64,000 nt of DNA from the NCBI RefSeq assembly GCF_030272615.1, contig NC_081414.1, positions 818,844,396 to 818,908,395 on the forward strand. Direction: 5' to 3'. Shown here piece by piece: positions 33,881 to 45,262 of this stretch. Positions within the stretch are counted from its first letter, which is position 1, and each line of letters opens with the position of its first letter. A program made the position numbers and the translations under genes. The notes below the pieces were generated by a model that saw nothing but the letters and a program-made list of their open reading frames with translations, ran no database searches and was not told the DNA's origin. This DNA comes from Cryptomeria japonica (lineage: Eukaryota > Streptophyta > Pinopsida > Cupressales > Cupressaceae).

Positions 33881-34596
33881 AATGGACCTCTACATACACC
33901 GACATGCACTTCACCGACAATGGCAACAATGCATACCGACACTCCAGCCGATAGGGAATAAACTTTTGTTTATTGTGTTTAATGTAATTATCTTTTGTAA
34001 AACCGACATGGCATATTGTAAAAGACTCATATATGTATGAGATCTTGCAAGTCAAATATATGAGAAAATAATGTACGGTATAGATGAGAGAATGTAGAAA
34101 ATAAGAAAAAGGAAGGATGTTATATGTGAATGCATAAGGAAAATTTTGTGTAAGGTTTTGGTTATAGACTGAGCTTAAACCGGTACTGAACCTAGCATAG
34201 TTGATGCTGATTTGAAGTAGTACATTGTATTGGATTTCATAATTCATTTTTGTAGTCAGTGTGACTCTTATTGAGCAGTGAGCTCTAGGCAGTTGGCCTT
34301 CCTGCATGTGTTGGCCCCTCATTGTAAGTAATATTTACTCATTGGCCAGTGAGTGAATATTGTGGGTCACAAATCCCACCGAGTTTTTTCCCACACTAGG
34401 TTTCCTCGTTAAATATCTTGTGTTATGGTGTGTTCTCTATGTTGTCTCTATTATTCCTATTTGTTGCATTAATTCTTATTTACCGGTACACTGTTTTGAT
34501 ATGCAAAGTTCTTAATAAGTTTAAATATTCTGTAAACCAGTTAGACACTGATTCACCCCCCCTCTCAGTGTCTTTGGGACTATCATTAATCCTAAC
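33881..34596 (+). repeat. 5' LTR of a plus-strand copia element
   Basis: The right end is clear: GATTCACCCCCCCTCTCAGT, then CTAACA at 34591-34596 and a primer site. R/U5-like sequence (GGGTCACAAATCCCACCGAG, TTTCCCACACTAGG) lies near 34355-34405. The left border is not firm; it lies between about 33860 and 33930, where the minus-strand copia reading stops. The 148-codon minus frame here is not a gene. Confidence 0.65.
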
Positions 34597-34597
34597 A

Positions 34598-34613
34598 ATT
34601 GGTATTAGAGTCC
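34598..34613 (+). other. Primer binding site of the plus-strand copia element
   Basis: TTGGTATTAGAGTCCGG closely resembles the usual plant copia site TGGTATCAGAGC, complementary to initiator tRNA-Met, with C-to-T decay at the CAG. Confidence 0.8.
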
Positions 34614-34669
34614 GGTCCTCTATTTTCAAAAGCCTAACATCTTGAGAAAGATTCTGACATCGATATAGA

Positions 34670-35779
34670 TGGAGAACTTAAGAAAACAAATGGAAGGAGC
34701 TCTTGTAGACTATGATGTAGAGAAATTGAAGAATATCAAACTTGAAGATGATCTGAGGACTGCACAGGAATTCATTCAAGGACTTTAGGAGAATCTTACT
34801 ATAGCTTGAAATAAAAGAAAAGAACTTCATGAGAAGATGCAGAAAGATGATGATGAAAAGGAAACTCTTAATGAACTAGTGAACAAGTTGAGAATAAAGA
34901 ACGGTAACATGAAAAATAAAATGCAAGATATGACTACGAGGTTATGTAAAGACATTGAAGATAGGAAGAAGAATGAAGAAGACTTGACTAGGAGACTCAA
35001 TGATGCTGGAAATGAAAATCTAAGACTTAGTCATGAAAATGATATGCTGAAGACAGATTTAATTCACATGCAACATGATATAACTGAGCTTATGAGACAA
35101 AAGGGGATTATGAAAATGAGCTGGATAATGCAAATAAACATAAAGAAAAATTCAAGAAAAGTTCAGAGGAACTTGATGATATGCTGAAAAATCAGAAACC
35201 TAATGGAGATACTAATGGACTTGGATTTGAAGTTGGAGAAAGTTTTGATACTGCAAACAATCATGATCACTGTAAACCGATAAGACACCTAGTTCTTATA
35301 AATTTAATAGGAAATGATTTAACTGTAACAAGTATGGTCATAGAGAAAATTAGTGTAGATTTAGAAACAATCAGAACATTAATGCACCCACCGGTCAATG
35401 TTCCAAATGCAACAAAGTTGGCCATAATTCAAAAAACTACAGAATGAATGTGAGATGCTATGTTTTTCAAAGATTTGGACACTTATCTAATCAATGCAGA
35501 ACACAATCCGGCATAGGATATGGAAAGGTTATTCAGCAGAATAATGTAACTTATTATGCTTGTAACAAGATTGGACATATTGCAAAATTTTGTAGAAGTA
35601 AGACTTCACCAGTAAACAATAAAGGATCCAGTTTGAAAGGTAAAGAAAAGGTAAATGAGGTAAAGCAAGAATTTTCAAAACAATGGATTAGAAAGAGAGA
35701 TCTGAATGTTGATGAAACTGTCTCTGCACTGGTAGAACAAAGTAATACTCCACCGACAGGAGATTCTTCATCCAACTGA
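34670..35779 (+). pseudogene. copia Gag with coiled coil and zinc-knuckle array
   Basis: It begins MENLRKQMEGAL soon after the primer site. An extended coiled coil follows (ELVNKLRIKNGNMKNKMQ, DLTRRLNDAGNENLRLSHEN). Then come CCHC-like knuckles in different frames: CNKYGHREN-stop-C, CSKCNKVGHNSK, CYVFQRFGHLSNQC and YYACNKIGHIAKFC. A Lys-rich tail ends at 35779. Frameshifts near 35115, 35270 and 35440 and stops at 34787 and 34807 break it. The capsid-type domain normally ahead of the coil is missing. The element is cut at 35872 by element C. Confidence 0.75.
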
Positions 35780-35872
35780 GAAGTAACCCATTTTGGGGGT
35801 ATTGCAGAAAGTTAAAAATCATGCAGAGTACCCTTGGTTGATGGTGAGAATATATATTTCTTCCTTACCGGC
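35780..35872 (+). other. Rest of the plus-strand copia element up to the break
   Basis: Frames here are broken. No protease motif is visible before the insertion point at 35872/35873. Confidence 0.4.
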
Positions 35873-37338
35873 TGTATGTGGGAGAAGCGGGTCGATAGAA
35901 CTTGAAATGTGAAAAATGGAGTTCTAGGGAGCCTTGCTCACACACCCACATGACTTCTTGGTGCAAGCTATGGAGTCATGAAGTATGGCTCAGCTTCCTA
36001 CGGTTGGTTCCATGGTTCTCTATCTCACAAGGTCCCTCAAACCAATGTCTTTGCTCTTAGATCACCGAGCAAAGTGGTTTAGGGATGACAAATGCAAGAA
36101 CGAGGGATGCTTTGTTTGATTTTAAGATGAAATGCATCCTAAGCTATGCATGATCCTATAAATGCAATAAACTAGTTATAAGATGACAATATTAGTAGCA
36201 AGACTATCCTAGCATGATATACTGGTCTATGATTAAGCTAAATGATAAAGAAAATACTCTAAACATGCATATTTAGATTAATTCCTATTGAAAAGAGAGG
36301 CTAAATGATGAGCACAAATGATATATTAAAGCTTGGATAGATTTTAGTATAAGTATGATGCTAAAGACTTGGATCTTTGAAAATGGAGGAATGAGAGCTC
36401 TATTTATAGAAAAAATAGGGCAAGGATGGTCAGGATTGAAAGAGTTAATCAAGGGCTAAGTTTGAAAGTTGGGAATCCATGTTTACAATTGGCACCAATG
36501 AAATGGTGACAATTTTCAACATAAGGTTGGTTGAGAGGAGATGTAAGAAGCATTAAATGCTTGAGAAGACCTCATGGTTACCCTAAGGGTTAAGGGTTAA
36601 AGTTAAGTTAAGATTACCCATTGGATAAAGCTTTTATCCAAAGGATAAATTCTTGTGCAAAGGATTAAGGATAACCATGGTCAAAGCAATAAATGCTTGA
36701 TGAGACCCTTGGGTTACATGGAGGTTGAGTTTAGGGAAATTCTTTAACCATGCTAAAGGGTTGAGTTAACCATTAATGGTTATGAAGACTTTGGGGACAA
36801 ATTTGTAAGAGTCCTTCCAAATTTGGGGGTATTCAACAAGTTAGCTTGTTGAATGGATAAAGACTTTAATGCTTTTAGAAGACTTTACTCCAAATTTGAG
36901 AAGTGACCTCCTCAAATTTAGGGAAAGGGGATAATGAATGGGTTTCGGTTAATTGATTAGGATTAGATGGATTTTAGAAGAAATTAGGAAGAGGGTTAGG
37001 ATGCAAGTGGGAGATGTAGGATTTTGCAAGTGGATGAAGGGATAATGGGTTTTAATTGAATTTAATTCAATTTGGTTGCAATTAAATAAATTAGATTTAT
37101 TCAATTTAGGATAAACATTTTAATTAAATTTGAATTTAATTAAAAAGTGGATAGGGGCTTTAATTGAATAAAATGAATTTATTCTATTAAATGGTAAAAG
37201 AGGTATAGTGAATTTAATTGAGTAATTTACTTAATTAAATAGAAGAATGCGGGTAATTTAATTAAATTGGATTTAATTAAATAGAGAAATGAACATAAAA
37301 TATTCATTTAAGAATATAGTCATTTTTATACGTCTACA
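35873..37338 (-). repeat. 3' LTR of element C
   Basis: 1466 bp. On the minus strand it begins TGTAGACGTATAAAAATG and ends CCCACATACA. The first 350 bp is rich in TTTAATTAAATT. A TATA box is at 36397-36409. The copy at 62647-63292 (5' LTR remnant) matches its last 640 bp closely. 56176-56511 matches its first 340 bp in the opposite orientation. Confidence 0.9.
36397..36409 (-). promoter_or_regulatory. TATA box in element C LTR
   Basis: The minus strand reads CTATAAATAGAGC, conserved in the 5' LTR remnant at about 63172-63184 (GAGCTCTATTTATAG on the plus strand). Confidence 0.65.
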
Positions 37339-37356
37339 TTTTGCCCCTCTTTGAAG
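37339..37356 (-). other. Polypurine tract of element C
   Basis: The minus strand reads TTCAAAGAGGGGCAAAA and abuts the LTR start TGTAGACG. The same junction is kept in the inverted fragment (about 56159-56176). Confidence 0.75.
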
Positions 37357-37684
37357 TGACGTGCGTGCACATGTTATTTCAAAGAAAATGATGTGTCGTT
37401 ACGATTTTATGATCAATGTTGTTTTTATGGATTTCCATGTCGTGCCCGAGATTTGATGTGTGATGCCCCGGATTTGATGTGTGATGGTGATAATGCCCCC
37501 TCGGGAGATGAATCAAAATTTTGGAAAATTTAATTTGATTTGATAATTGTGTTTGTTGTTCAAAATTTTGGCTAGGTGGAATGTTTAAATTGATTCATCT
37601 CCCGATAATGGATGCGTGCGAGGGTATGAGGGAGACTGCGAGCAAATTTCATGCTTATTTCCCTAACCCTAATTTTATTTTATC

Positions 37685-37695
37685 CTATAAAAGGG
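37685..37695 (+). promoter_or_regulatory. TATA box of the antisense PMD gene
   Basis: CTATAAAAGGG on the plus strand lies about 80 bp before an ATG (37766) that opens a short exon ending at a consensus donor. The same box occurs in the inverted copy, on the minus strand near 55830, as CTATAAATGGG. The direction is opposite to element C. Confidence 0.6.
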
Positions 37696-37765
37696 AAAAA
37701 GTGCATTATTTTGTCTCATTTGTGCTTGTTGACCTTGAGAACGAGACTTTTGGAGAGAAGACAAA

Positions 37766-37840
37766 ATGCCTATTCCCTATTCTACGCATCGATTCAAGCG
37801 CGTTCAGAGGTATTAGAGGCCTACCACGTATGGACCACTG
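37766..37840 (+). pseudogene. First exon of antisense plant mobile domain gene
   Basis: 25 codons starting MPIPYSTHRFKRVQRY, then a TAG, then RPTTYGPL, ending exactly at the donor CTG|GTAAGT (37841). The TAG most simply comes from CAG by C to T. Joining in phase 0 to exon 2 at 47625 (acceptor GACAAGAG|CGATTG) gives a continuous PMD reading frame. The exon assignment is inference from splice signals, frame and position after a TATA box. The inverted fragment in pol breaks within this same exon, after the codons for MPIP. Confidence 0.55.
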
Positions 37841-38546
37841 GTAAGTCAACCTTTTTGACCCCTTTTTGATTTTTAATTTGATTGTTTTTGGTCAGTTTTT
37901 GAATTTTGAAATCCGGTTTTCACGTTTTGGCGCATAGGGGTCTTAGTTTAGCGCATATGAAAAATTTCGTAGCACATAGGGTTGTAATTTAGGGCAGCGT
38001 CCAAAAATATTTAAGATAGCGCATGAAGTTTTTAGGTTAGCGTATGAGGGACACATGGTAGTGCTTAGGGTTAAAAGGGTAGCGCATCGGGTAAACCTAG
38101 CGCATCGGGTTCACAGGGGGTTGCATGGGCAGGGGGATGTAGCACGTAGGTTAGACCTAGCGCATAAGGTTAAATAGGTAGCATAGACGCGGGATAGGTT
38201 AGCACATGGATTGGGTTTAGCACTTAGGGTAGATTAGTTGGCGCACGGATAAAAAAGGGTAGTGCGTAGAGTTAGTCTAGCGCATAGGGTAGATAGGATA
38301 GCGCGTGGAGAAAACAGGGTAGTGCGTGGATATGGTTTAGCGCGTAGCCAAATTTAATTAGCGCATGCAATAGTTTTTACAAGATAGGATGATTTGCGAA
38401 TGTAGAAAAATACATAGGATAAGGTCAGTTTTGCTTGGGGAGGTGGGTTTTTGCCATTTGCTGCGTCGGCTATCATGGTTTTGATTGGTTGTCCAATATG
38501 AGTACTGATATATTTTGGTTTTATTTGCAGATATTCAAGTTAATAT
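37841..38546 (+). other. Intron of the antisense PMD gene, first part
   Basis: It starts GTAAGT. A possible internal acceptor TTATTTGCAG ends at 38530, so a small middle exon is also possible. The intron is interrupted by element B at 38546/47286 and ends near 47624. It contains the TAGCGCAT array. Confidence 0.5.
37930..38370 (+). repeat. TAGCGCAT motif array (PMD intron)
   Basis: About nine exact TAGCGCA/TAGCGCG words and about ten variants (TAGCACAT, TAGTGCGT, TAGCACGT, GGCGCAT), often followed by AGGGT, at spacings of about 18-45 bp. The variants are mainly C/T or G/A changes in the CG. The opposite-strand word (GCGCTA) is arrayed at 60465-60805 and 62300-62565. Confidence 0.8.
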
Positions 38547-40205
38547 TGTGTGGGGGAAAAAGCGAGACACTAAGCAAACATGCCCTAATCTCACTTTCAA
38601 TCACACACTTGTGGAATACGAAAGAGCCTAGAGGTATCACACAATTGGCTACTTCTTTTTGTAGAAGAGAGAGCCACGGGCTACCTATTAGGATTTCTAT
38701 TCCTTTGTTGCAAATGATAGATAAAATGATGCAAATTCAACTACTAGCCCTAGAGTGCAAGTATGAACTAGTAACAAGATTGCAAGATTGAGATTAAGTG
38801 ATGAAAAGTTGTACACACAAGGATAAAAGGAGAATGCAGATGTGTACCTGGGGTTAAAATCTGAGTGGAAATGTTCGAGATGGGGGCGCAGGCGCCACTG
38901 TCCTGATTCTGCACCTGAAACTGCTCCTGAAACTGCTGTTTTACAACCTGGAAAATTGTCGGAAATGCTAAAAATTGTTATTTGACAGAAGGACCAGGGC
39001 GCCCAGCGCCCCTGTCCCAGGGACCAGGGCGCCCAGTGCCCCTGTCTTGGCAGGACCAGGGCGCCCCACGCCCCTGTCCTGGTCTTTTGCACTGAAATTT
39101 GGTGTGAAGTTCTGTCTCGGTCCGCTTCCGTCGGATCTGCAATGTGTGGCGTCGTTCGAATCCTGAAATCTGCACTTATATCTGAAAAGGTATGGTGGGC
39201 GGCTATATAGGGTTTTGCCTTAGTCAAACCCCCGCTTTGGTGATTTCCACCTCCACGAATAGCCAAGTTGTATTGTAAAAGTAGTGTGTGTGCAAGATCC
39301 TAAAATGAAAGTAAGCAAACTAGAGCAACCTAGAAAGTAAACCCTAATTGCTTGCAAATGATAATGTAAATGCGCCAAATCAAGATGCAAAGTGATCTAA
39401 AGCATGAATACAAATGATATAATGAGGCTTATGCAAAGACATGAAAACAACATGAAATCATACCCAACCCCAAGGGAGGGGTACAAGCCAATCTTCAGTC
39501 GGTGATCCCTTATTGTTCTTCAATGCCTTCAAAGCCCTAAATGGATGAATGAAATCGATAGATGCTTGATGGATGGATGTTGAATGTTGTTGAAGTCTTC
39601 AAAGATCTGCTCTTTCGCTGCATAGAAGGTCCTTGAAACCCAAAATTCCAATCCCTTCAAATGAAGAAAGAGAGCTCTTATATATAAAACCCTAGGTCTT
39701 AATTTCAACTTTTGGCCGACCTAGAGATTGAATTTCCCGCCAATTTCTTGGGGTTAAGCTTTATTTTATGATTGGATCGCGCTCCTAAAATTTCAGAAAA
39801 AATGTCCGGGACCATGTGCACTCCGGGCGCCATGGTCCTGGCAACTTTTCACCAAATTTTCAGGGCCGTCGGATATGATGATTTTAGAGAGAATCCCGAA
39901 GTTACAGGTGATTTTGAGATGTTTTGACCCCCGAAATCAAGCCCCCAAAGTTCAAAATAGGACCTAATTAGGGTTTTTGATTAAATGATGTATTGGAGGA
40001 ATAAAGTGAAAGGGGCACACTTTAATGAAAGGGCCCAACTTTATGATGTGGAAGATGATAAAATAGAACCTTAGACCTAATTAATTTGATTAATTAAGTG
40101 CTAAAGGGAAAATGCAATGCAAAATGCAAAATGCGCCAAGGCGGGTGCTAAACTAGGTGTGAAATTGTACCCTTTTAGCAAGTGCGTACAATTTACGACA
40201 CTACA
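38547..40205 (-). repeat. 3' LTR of element B
   Basis: 1659 bp. The minus strand starts TGTAGTGTCGTAAATTG and ends CCCCCACACA. A TATA-like TTTTATATATAAGAGCTC (minus strand) is at about 39671-39690. GC-rich hairpin modules are at 38881-38905, 38991-39084 and 39807-39839. Confidence 0.92.
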
Positions 40206-42034
40206 TTTAGCCCCCACTTTAGCGGTCATATGAACACTACGTGCATATGCAAGCTAAAGTACAGAAAAGTAAACATTATTTGAAAAAGGATATATCCATA
40301 AGTTGTCGGATGAAGCCCCCAGTGACATCTGCAGTACTCAGTTAAGAATCACAACCTACAAAACCACATGTTAGATCACAAAATCACCTAATGCTTACTA
40401 AGGAAGGTGATGAAAATTCGAGGGTAGCTATATGCCCCCCCCTGTTTCGGCTTGCTAATTTTAGTGAGTTGAAACAGGGTATCATGTTTACCACTTGGAA
40501 TTGTTAAAGAATATTGATGACAAATGCTCACAAGAAGATTTGATAAAAAACTAATGGAGAATCATTTGGTAAGAAAGAGGACTAAATCTCAATTCCAACA
40601 CAACAAAGAGTGTGAGGATTTGAGAGTTCTCTAACACAAGATGAAGGATGTAAATGGAAACAAAATGCAAAGAGAAGAAAAGAAAGGAAAAAAACATGAA
40701 TACACACATTGGTGATCCATGAAAAGAATAGTGAGAGAGAAAACATGGACTTCTCGCCCCTAGATCTTGTCTAGGTGATCCATGGGAAAAAGTACATGGA
40801 AAACTAGCCCCTAGAGTCTGTCTAGGTGATCCATGTAAGGGAGGAGAGTGAGAAAGTCTAGCCTTATGCCGCTAGTTCCACTCAACCTCATGCATGTGTG
40901 TGTAAGTGAGGTTAGAAGCACCTCATAGGAGTCTATGCCCGAGTATGCTACAACCTGTATATGTATAGTAAAAAAGCGTGACATCTCGCTCTAAGAGTTT
41001 GTGCTCTGGTTCCGAGAATAATCACCTTGCATAAAAGAAAAATGGAGACATCTCGCTCTAAGAGTTTGTGCTCTGGTTCCGAGAATGACCCATTGCTCAA
41101 AAAGTGTAATGTTTATGTCATAAGTAAAGTAGAACAAGGATACCTACCTTCATCACAAAAGAAGATACCCCAAAAATGCAACAATGTCATAGATCCAAGC
41201 AAGAGAGTTTTGCACTCTTTAAGCAAGGATAAGATAGTTGAAAAGGGATATCTTGTAGTATGTGTAAAGGAGATCCTTAGAGGGGAAGAGATCTTTGTAC
41301 AAAAGACACCTATCCCCGAGAGGAATTGTCTTAGACAAATATAACATCTTCTAGAATAAGACAAAGAAGAGAATAAGAATGCAATACTTCCTTCTTTTGC
41401 GAGGTGAAAGTGATTCTTAATGAAGGATGACGCTCTTTTTAACCCAATTGGGAGAGTGAATTCATTATGGATGTATTTTACCAAGTGCGAAAGAGGTTGT
41501 AGTCAAGGACTTACACCTCTTGTAAGAGAGAATCCTTTAACAAACAACAACAAATGCATACAAGGAATAACATCAAGTAATAAAGTTCACACCATCCACA
41601 AAATAGGAAAAAGTGGATCCTTAGATAAAAATAAGAAAAGATCATTGCCTCCCAAGGATAAGGTCAATGAGAAGGACTTACACAATCTTCTAGGGAGAGA
41701 TTTAGACATAAGCAAAATGTACTACATACTCACATGAGTTCATGCAAGCAAGACATTAGTGTATGTAAAATGCTCCTCACAAGAAGTGGGTAGGATAAGA
41801 AAGAGAATACACATCTTCTCCCATATCTAGAAAAAGAGGATTCTAAAGAAAAGATGATCAATATTTCCATACTATTACCTCATAGGAACATGAGATAACA
41901 TAGAAAAATTAGGCTATTATGTTGCTTCAAAAATATGATTGCACTTGAAATTGTACCATCATGAATGACAATGAGCCCCCAGTAAGTGAGCTACCAATGT
42001 CACATAATGATGAGCAACATAATAGCCATTAATG
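40206..42034 (-). other. PPT and 3' untranslated region of element B
   Basis: The PPT is at 40206-40224 (minus strand CTAAAGTGGGGGCTAAATG). The rest is non-coding on the minus strand. Short duplications include GACATCTCGCTCTAAGAGTT... at about 40979 and 41046, and GTCTAGGTGATCCATG at about 40768 and 40819. Plus-strand frames at 41027-41737 have no family features. Confidence 0.7.
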
Positions 42035-45000
42035 TTATTTAAAGACATGATAGATTGAATGAGGTATTTGAATATGACATGCTAAATGCTCAACTATAAG
42101 TAAGATCAAAAACATGTATAAAATGATAAAAATTGAAGAAGGGAAGTTACGAGAAATCTTAGAAGAGAGATGAGTGTAATTTATTAGAGCCTTATCCCTG
42201 GAGGAAAGGACTTTATGATGAATAGGAGATAAAGATTCATAAGTGGATTTAGAAATTTGAGGGGATTCATAAAGAGATTTGTTCATCGCCAAGATTCCCT
42301 CATGAGGGGAATGAGAGTTGATAGAAGTAGAAGATGATTTAGTTGAAGTGAGATCATCATCACTACTAAATATAGCATTCACATTGAGAGATGGTCTTTT
42401 AGATGCTTTGGTGGGCTTAGAAAGATTATATCCAAGTCCAAATGAATATTCATGCATGTTATGTTCTAAAGGAACTTTAATTCCTTGTTCATTTGCGCCA
42501 CAACCATTTCCACTATAGCCACTCTTAGCCAAAATATGAAAACCACGACCATAACGATTAGCCATTTCAGAAAGAAAAGGTGGTTTTTCATAAGACAAAG
42601 AATCAAATTCTTCAGAATTAGAGGTGTGAGGAGCAGAAGTTTGAGAAGCGGCCACAAAATTATTACTCATAGGTTCAGGTAAGACTGATTGATCTCTAGT
42701 TTCTTCCTTCTTTTTAACTTTAAGCTCTCTAGGAGGAACCCTATACTCACCTACAAAGGTGGGATTAAAATCAAGAGGTCCCCAATCGTCTTCTGCGAGA
42801 ACCTTTTTAGGATTAAAAGCCTTTTCATGTGTAGATTCAAGTTGAGAAAAATCTTCTTCAGGAACTTTAGACTCATCCAAAGAATTTTGATTATCAGAGG
42901 GTGATGATTCATCCATAGGTATCTTGTTTAACGAGTCATCACTAGAGGAGGAAGGCTTAGAAGAACTCCCTTTGGAAGTAGATGTTTGCAAACAAGCTTG
43001 AAAATTAGTATCACCTATCAAGGTATATGTCTTATTATTATAAATAAATTTAACTTGTCTATGCAAAGTAGAGGGGGCAGCTTGCATACTGTGAATCCAA
43101 GGTCTCCCTAATAACAAGTTGTATGTTAGATTTCCCGACATAACATGGATAGGAGTAGGCAAAGTAATAGGTCCCACTGTGATGGGTAAGGTGATAATAC
43201 CTAATGAAGACTTAGCCACATTATCAAAGCCTCGAATGGGATGAGAGTCAGGCTCAATAAGGGATGTATCCACATTCATCTTATGCAATAGATTAATGCT
43301 ACACACATTAAGGCCAGAACCATTATCTACTAGTGTTCGTCTTACAACAATGTCATTTATGATAACCACAATCATCAAGGGATCATATTGATGTTGAATT
43401 TCACTAGTAGGCAACTCATCTTGAGTAAACACAATTTGAGCTTTAGGATTCATCACAGAGTTAACCAAAGACACTATATTACTAGATGTATTAGGTGGAG
43501 GAACATTCAAATCTTTCAAGGCATCTTGTAACATTCCATGATGAGCGGAAGAAGTTTGGATCAAATCCCAAAGGGATATCTTAGCAGGGGTAGCTTTAAG
43601 TTGTTCTATGAGATCATATTCCTTACCAAGAACTTGTGAAATACGAGGAGCTTGAGGAAGAATAGGTTGGGAAGGAGGAAGTGAAGTTGGGATAACTAGA
43701 GGAGGATTAGGCTGCCTATTATTTCTAGTATTATAGGTATGAGCAACCGCATTATAACTCTCTCTAGTCAGTTGCTTAGCATACTCATAAGGGCTCTTAG
43801 TAGAATAACCTCCTTGCACAGTAATAATAGGTTTCTTAGGAGTGCAAAAAGAATCATTAGCATAACCACCTTGAACCACTAAGATAGGCTTATTTAAAGG
43901 TTGAGAATTTTGAGAAGGACAAGCACCTTGGACAATGAAGAGAGGTTTGTTTGGTGTTTCATTCACATGTATCAAATTGATTGAGGATGGTTTAGAGGAA
44001 TGAACAAAAGTGTTGGAAGAATTATTGATAGTCTTCTCTTGCACTAAAATCTCATCATGGATTAAATCAATTTTAGGAGAGAGACAAGGGGTAGGCATTG
44101 ATGTTCTAGTAGGCAGAGTAATACTAGGAAAGGTCATATCATCCTCTATCATCAAAGGGTCTACATGGGGAATAAACTCTCTGGGAGAAGGATCAACATT
44201 ACTCTCTAAAGTCTCACTTTTGAGAGGGAGATCTTTGAAAGAGATGTTAACCATCTTGCTTTGAACTAGGGTTTCCTTATGAGTAGAACCAAGTTGAGGA
44301 GAGGGAGATGCTTTATTTTTAGAGGGAGAATGATTGAGATTCAAGGAAGGTGAGAAACTATCAAGGGAGTTTTCAATCTTGATTTCATCCCCTTTGGCTA
44401 GGGTTCTCTCATGGGGAAGAGAATAATCTACACCTTCTTCTAATGGTTCATCCCAAATAGCGAAGTTGTTGAAAGGAATGCTTGAAGTATTGTCAATTTT
44501 GGGAGAGGAGATAACATTGTTTATTAATTCCTCATCCTTAGGAGGGAGAGCATCAATAGATGTGTTAAACTCATCCTCTTTCCTCAAAATATGTTCAATA
44601 TTATCTTTAGGGGAGAGAGAATTAAGGAAATTGCTTATTATTTCATCTTCTTTCTCTAAGGGATGCTTATGGGTAAGACAAACTTTAGGAGAAGGGTAAG
44701 CATTTATCATTAATTCATCATCTCTAGTGGGAATTTTGTTGGAAAAGGAAATGCCATCACTAGGAAATGTAGGGATAATGTCATCTTCTTGCACAAAAGG
44801 ATCCTCATGAAGGGAGTTTTTTTTAGGAGGGACATGAACATATTTCTCCAAAGATTCATGCTTAGGAAGGAGATCTTTGAAAGAAGTGTTCATAACCTCT
44901 TGTTGCACTAACATGCCCCCATTGGAAGGACCAACTTTAGGAGAAAATAAGTCAATGTCCATCAATACCTTTTCACTTAGAGAGGCATCATGTAGGGAAG

Positions 45001-45262
45001 GTGAAGTAACATTAAGAAAGGTGTTTATGATATCATTCTCTTCCTCTAGGATAGCTAAATAGGAAGGGCACATTTTAGGAGAATTGTCAAGATCACTCTT
45101 AAAGTCTTCATCCTTAGAGCATGGGAGAGTCTCAAAGGGATTGGTAGCAACTCTTTTAAAAACTAAAATGTCATTATAGATGGGGGGAGGTTCTTTAGGA
45201 GAAGGAAAAATTGAAACAAGGGAAGCTAACCCATTATCACATCTATGAAATGAATGCATCAT
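42035..45262 (-). CDS. Gag/protease-like polyprotein with G-patch (element B)
   Basis: 1075 residues, uninterrupted. Residues 1-480 are low complexity and acidic, built of degenerate units like SPK...L.EEDEII...F. Three VQGG-type repeats follow (FIVQGACPS, LVVQGGYAN, ITVQGGYST, about residues 480-530). A segment YDLIEQLKATPAKISLWDLI matches the pre-protease region of element C (YDLVSQLRKTPAQISILELL). A retropepsin-like domain lies at about residues 620-740, with TLVDNGSGLNVCS at the active site (DNG in place of DTG/DSG) and YNLLLGRPWIH near its end. A G-patch (GYSGNGCGANEQG...FGLGYN) is at about residues 900-935. There is no RT. The changed active-site triad may reduce proteolysis. The frame has a proper Met-Met start 345 bp after the 5' LTR. 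Confidence 0.85.
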   Translation of the reverse strand: MMHSFHRCDNGLASLVSIFPSPKEPPPIYNDILVFKRVATNPFETLPCSKDEDFKSDLDNSPKMCPSYLAILEEENDIINTFLNVTSPSLHDASLSEKVLMDIDLFSPKVGPSNGGMLVQQEVMNTSFKDLLPKHESLEKYVHVPPKKNSLHEDPFVQEDDIIPTFPSDGISFSNKIPTRDDELMINAYPSPKVCLTHKHPLEKEDEIISNFLNSLSPKDNIEHILRKEDEFNTSIDALPPKDEELINNVISSPKIDNTSSIPFNNFAIWDEPLEEGVDYSLPHERTLAKGDEIKIENSLDSFSPSLNLNHSPSKNKASPSPQLGSTHKETLVQSKMVNISFKDLPLKSETLESNVDPSPREFIPHVDPLMIEDDMTFPSITLPTRTSMPTPCLSPKIDLIHDEILVQEKTINNSSNTFVHSSKPSSINLIHVNETPNKPLFIVQGACPSQNSQPLNKPILVVQGGYANDSFCTPKKPIITVQGGYSTKSPYEYAKQLTRESYNAVAHTYNTRNNRQPNPPLVIPTSLPPSQPILPQAPRISQVLGKEYDLIEQLKATPAKISLWDLIQTSSAHHGMLQDALKDLNVPPPNTSSNIVSLVNSVMNPKAQIVFTQDELPTSEIQHQYDPLMIVVIINDIVVRRTLVDNGSGLNVCSINLLHKMNVDTSLIEPDSHPIRGFDNVAKSSLGIITLPITVGPITLPTPIHVMSGNLTYNLLLGRPWIHSMQAAPSTLHRQVKFIYNNKTYTLIGDTNFQACLQTSTSKGSSSKPSSSSDDSLNKIPMDESSPSDNQNSLDESKVPEEDFSQLESTHEKAFNPKKVLAEDDWGPLDFNPTFVGEYRVPPRELKVKKKEETRDQSVLPEPMSNNFVAASQTSAPHTSNSEEFDSLSYEKPPFLSEMANRYGRGFHILAKSGYSGNGCGANEQGIKVPLEHNMHEYSFGLGYNLSKPTKASKRPSLNVNAIFSSDDDLTSTKSSSTSINSHSPHEGILAMNKSLYESPQISKSTYESLSPIHHKVLSSRDKALINYTHLSSKISRNFPSSIFIILYMFLILLIVEHLACHIQIPHSIYHVFK

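Noticed and set aside
33876-34322. 148-codon minus-strand open frame
   Set aside because: It lies wholly in the U3/R region of a plus-strand copia LTR, is Tyr/Ile-rich by composition and shows no domain.
37581-37869. 87- and 72-codon plus-strand frames over the TATA region of the antisense gene
   Set aside because: They span the TATA box and run through the donor site; the short exon from 37766 in the third frame fits splice signals and the PMD frame better.
37930-38370. Origin or integration-site array
   Set aside because: The motif spacing is irregular and the array lies within the intron and leader of one retrotransposon; a transcript-linked role fits better.
41027-41737. Plus-strand frames of 105 codons in the 3' region of element B as an antisense gene
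   Set aside because: Unlike the PMD gene of element C they show no domain, no TATA box nearby and contain the short duplicated segments of the UTR.
42035-45262. Cellular aspartic protease or nuclear G-patch protein
   Set aside because: Position between LTRs with PPT and primer site, and similarity to the Tat element protease region, show it is a retrotransposon protein.
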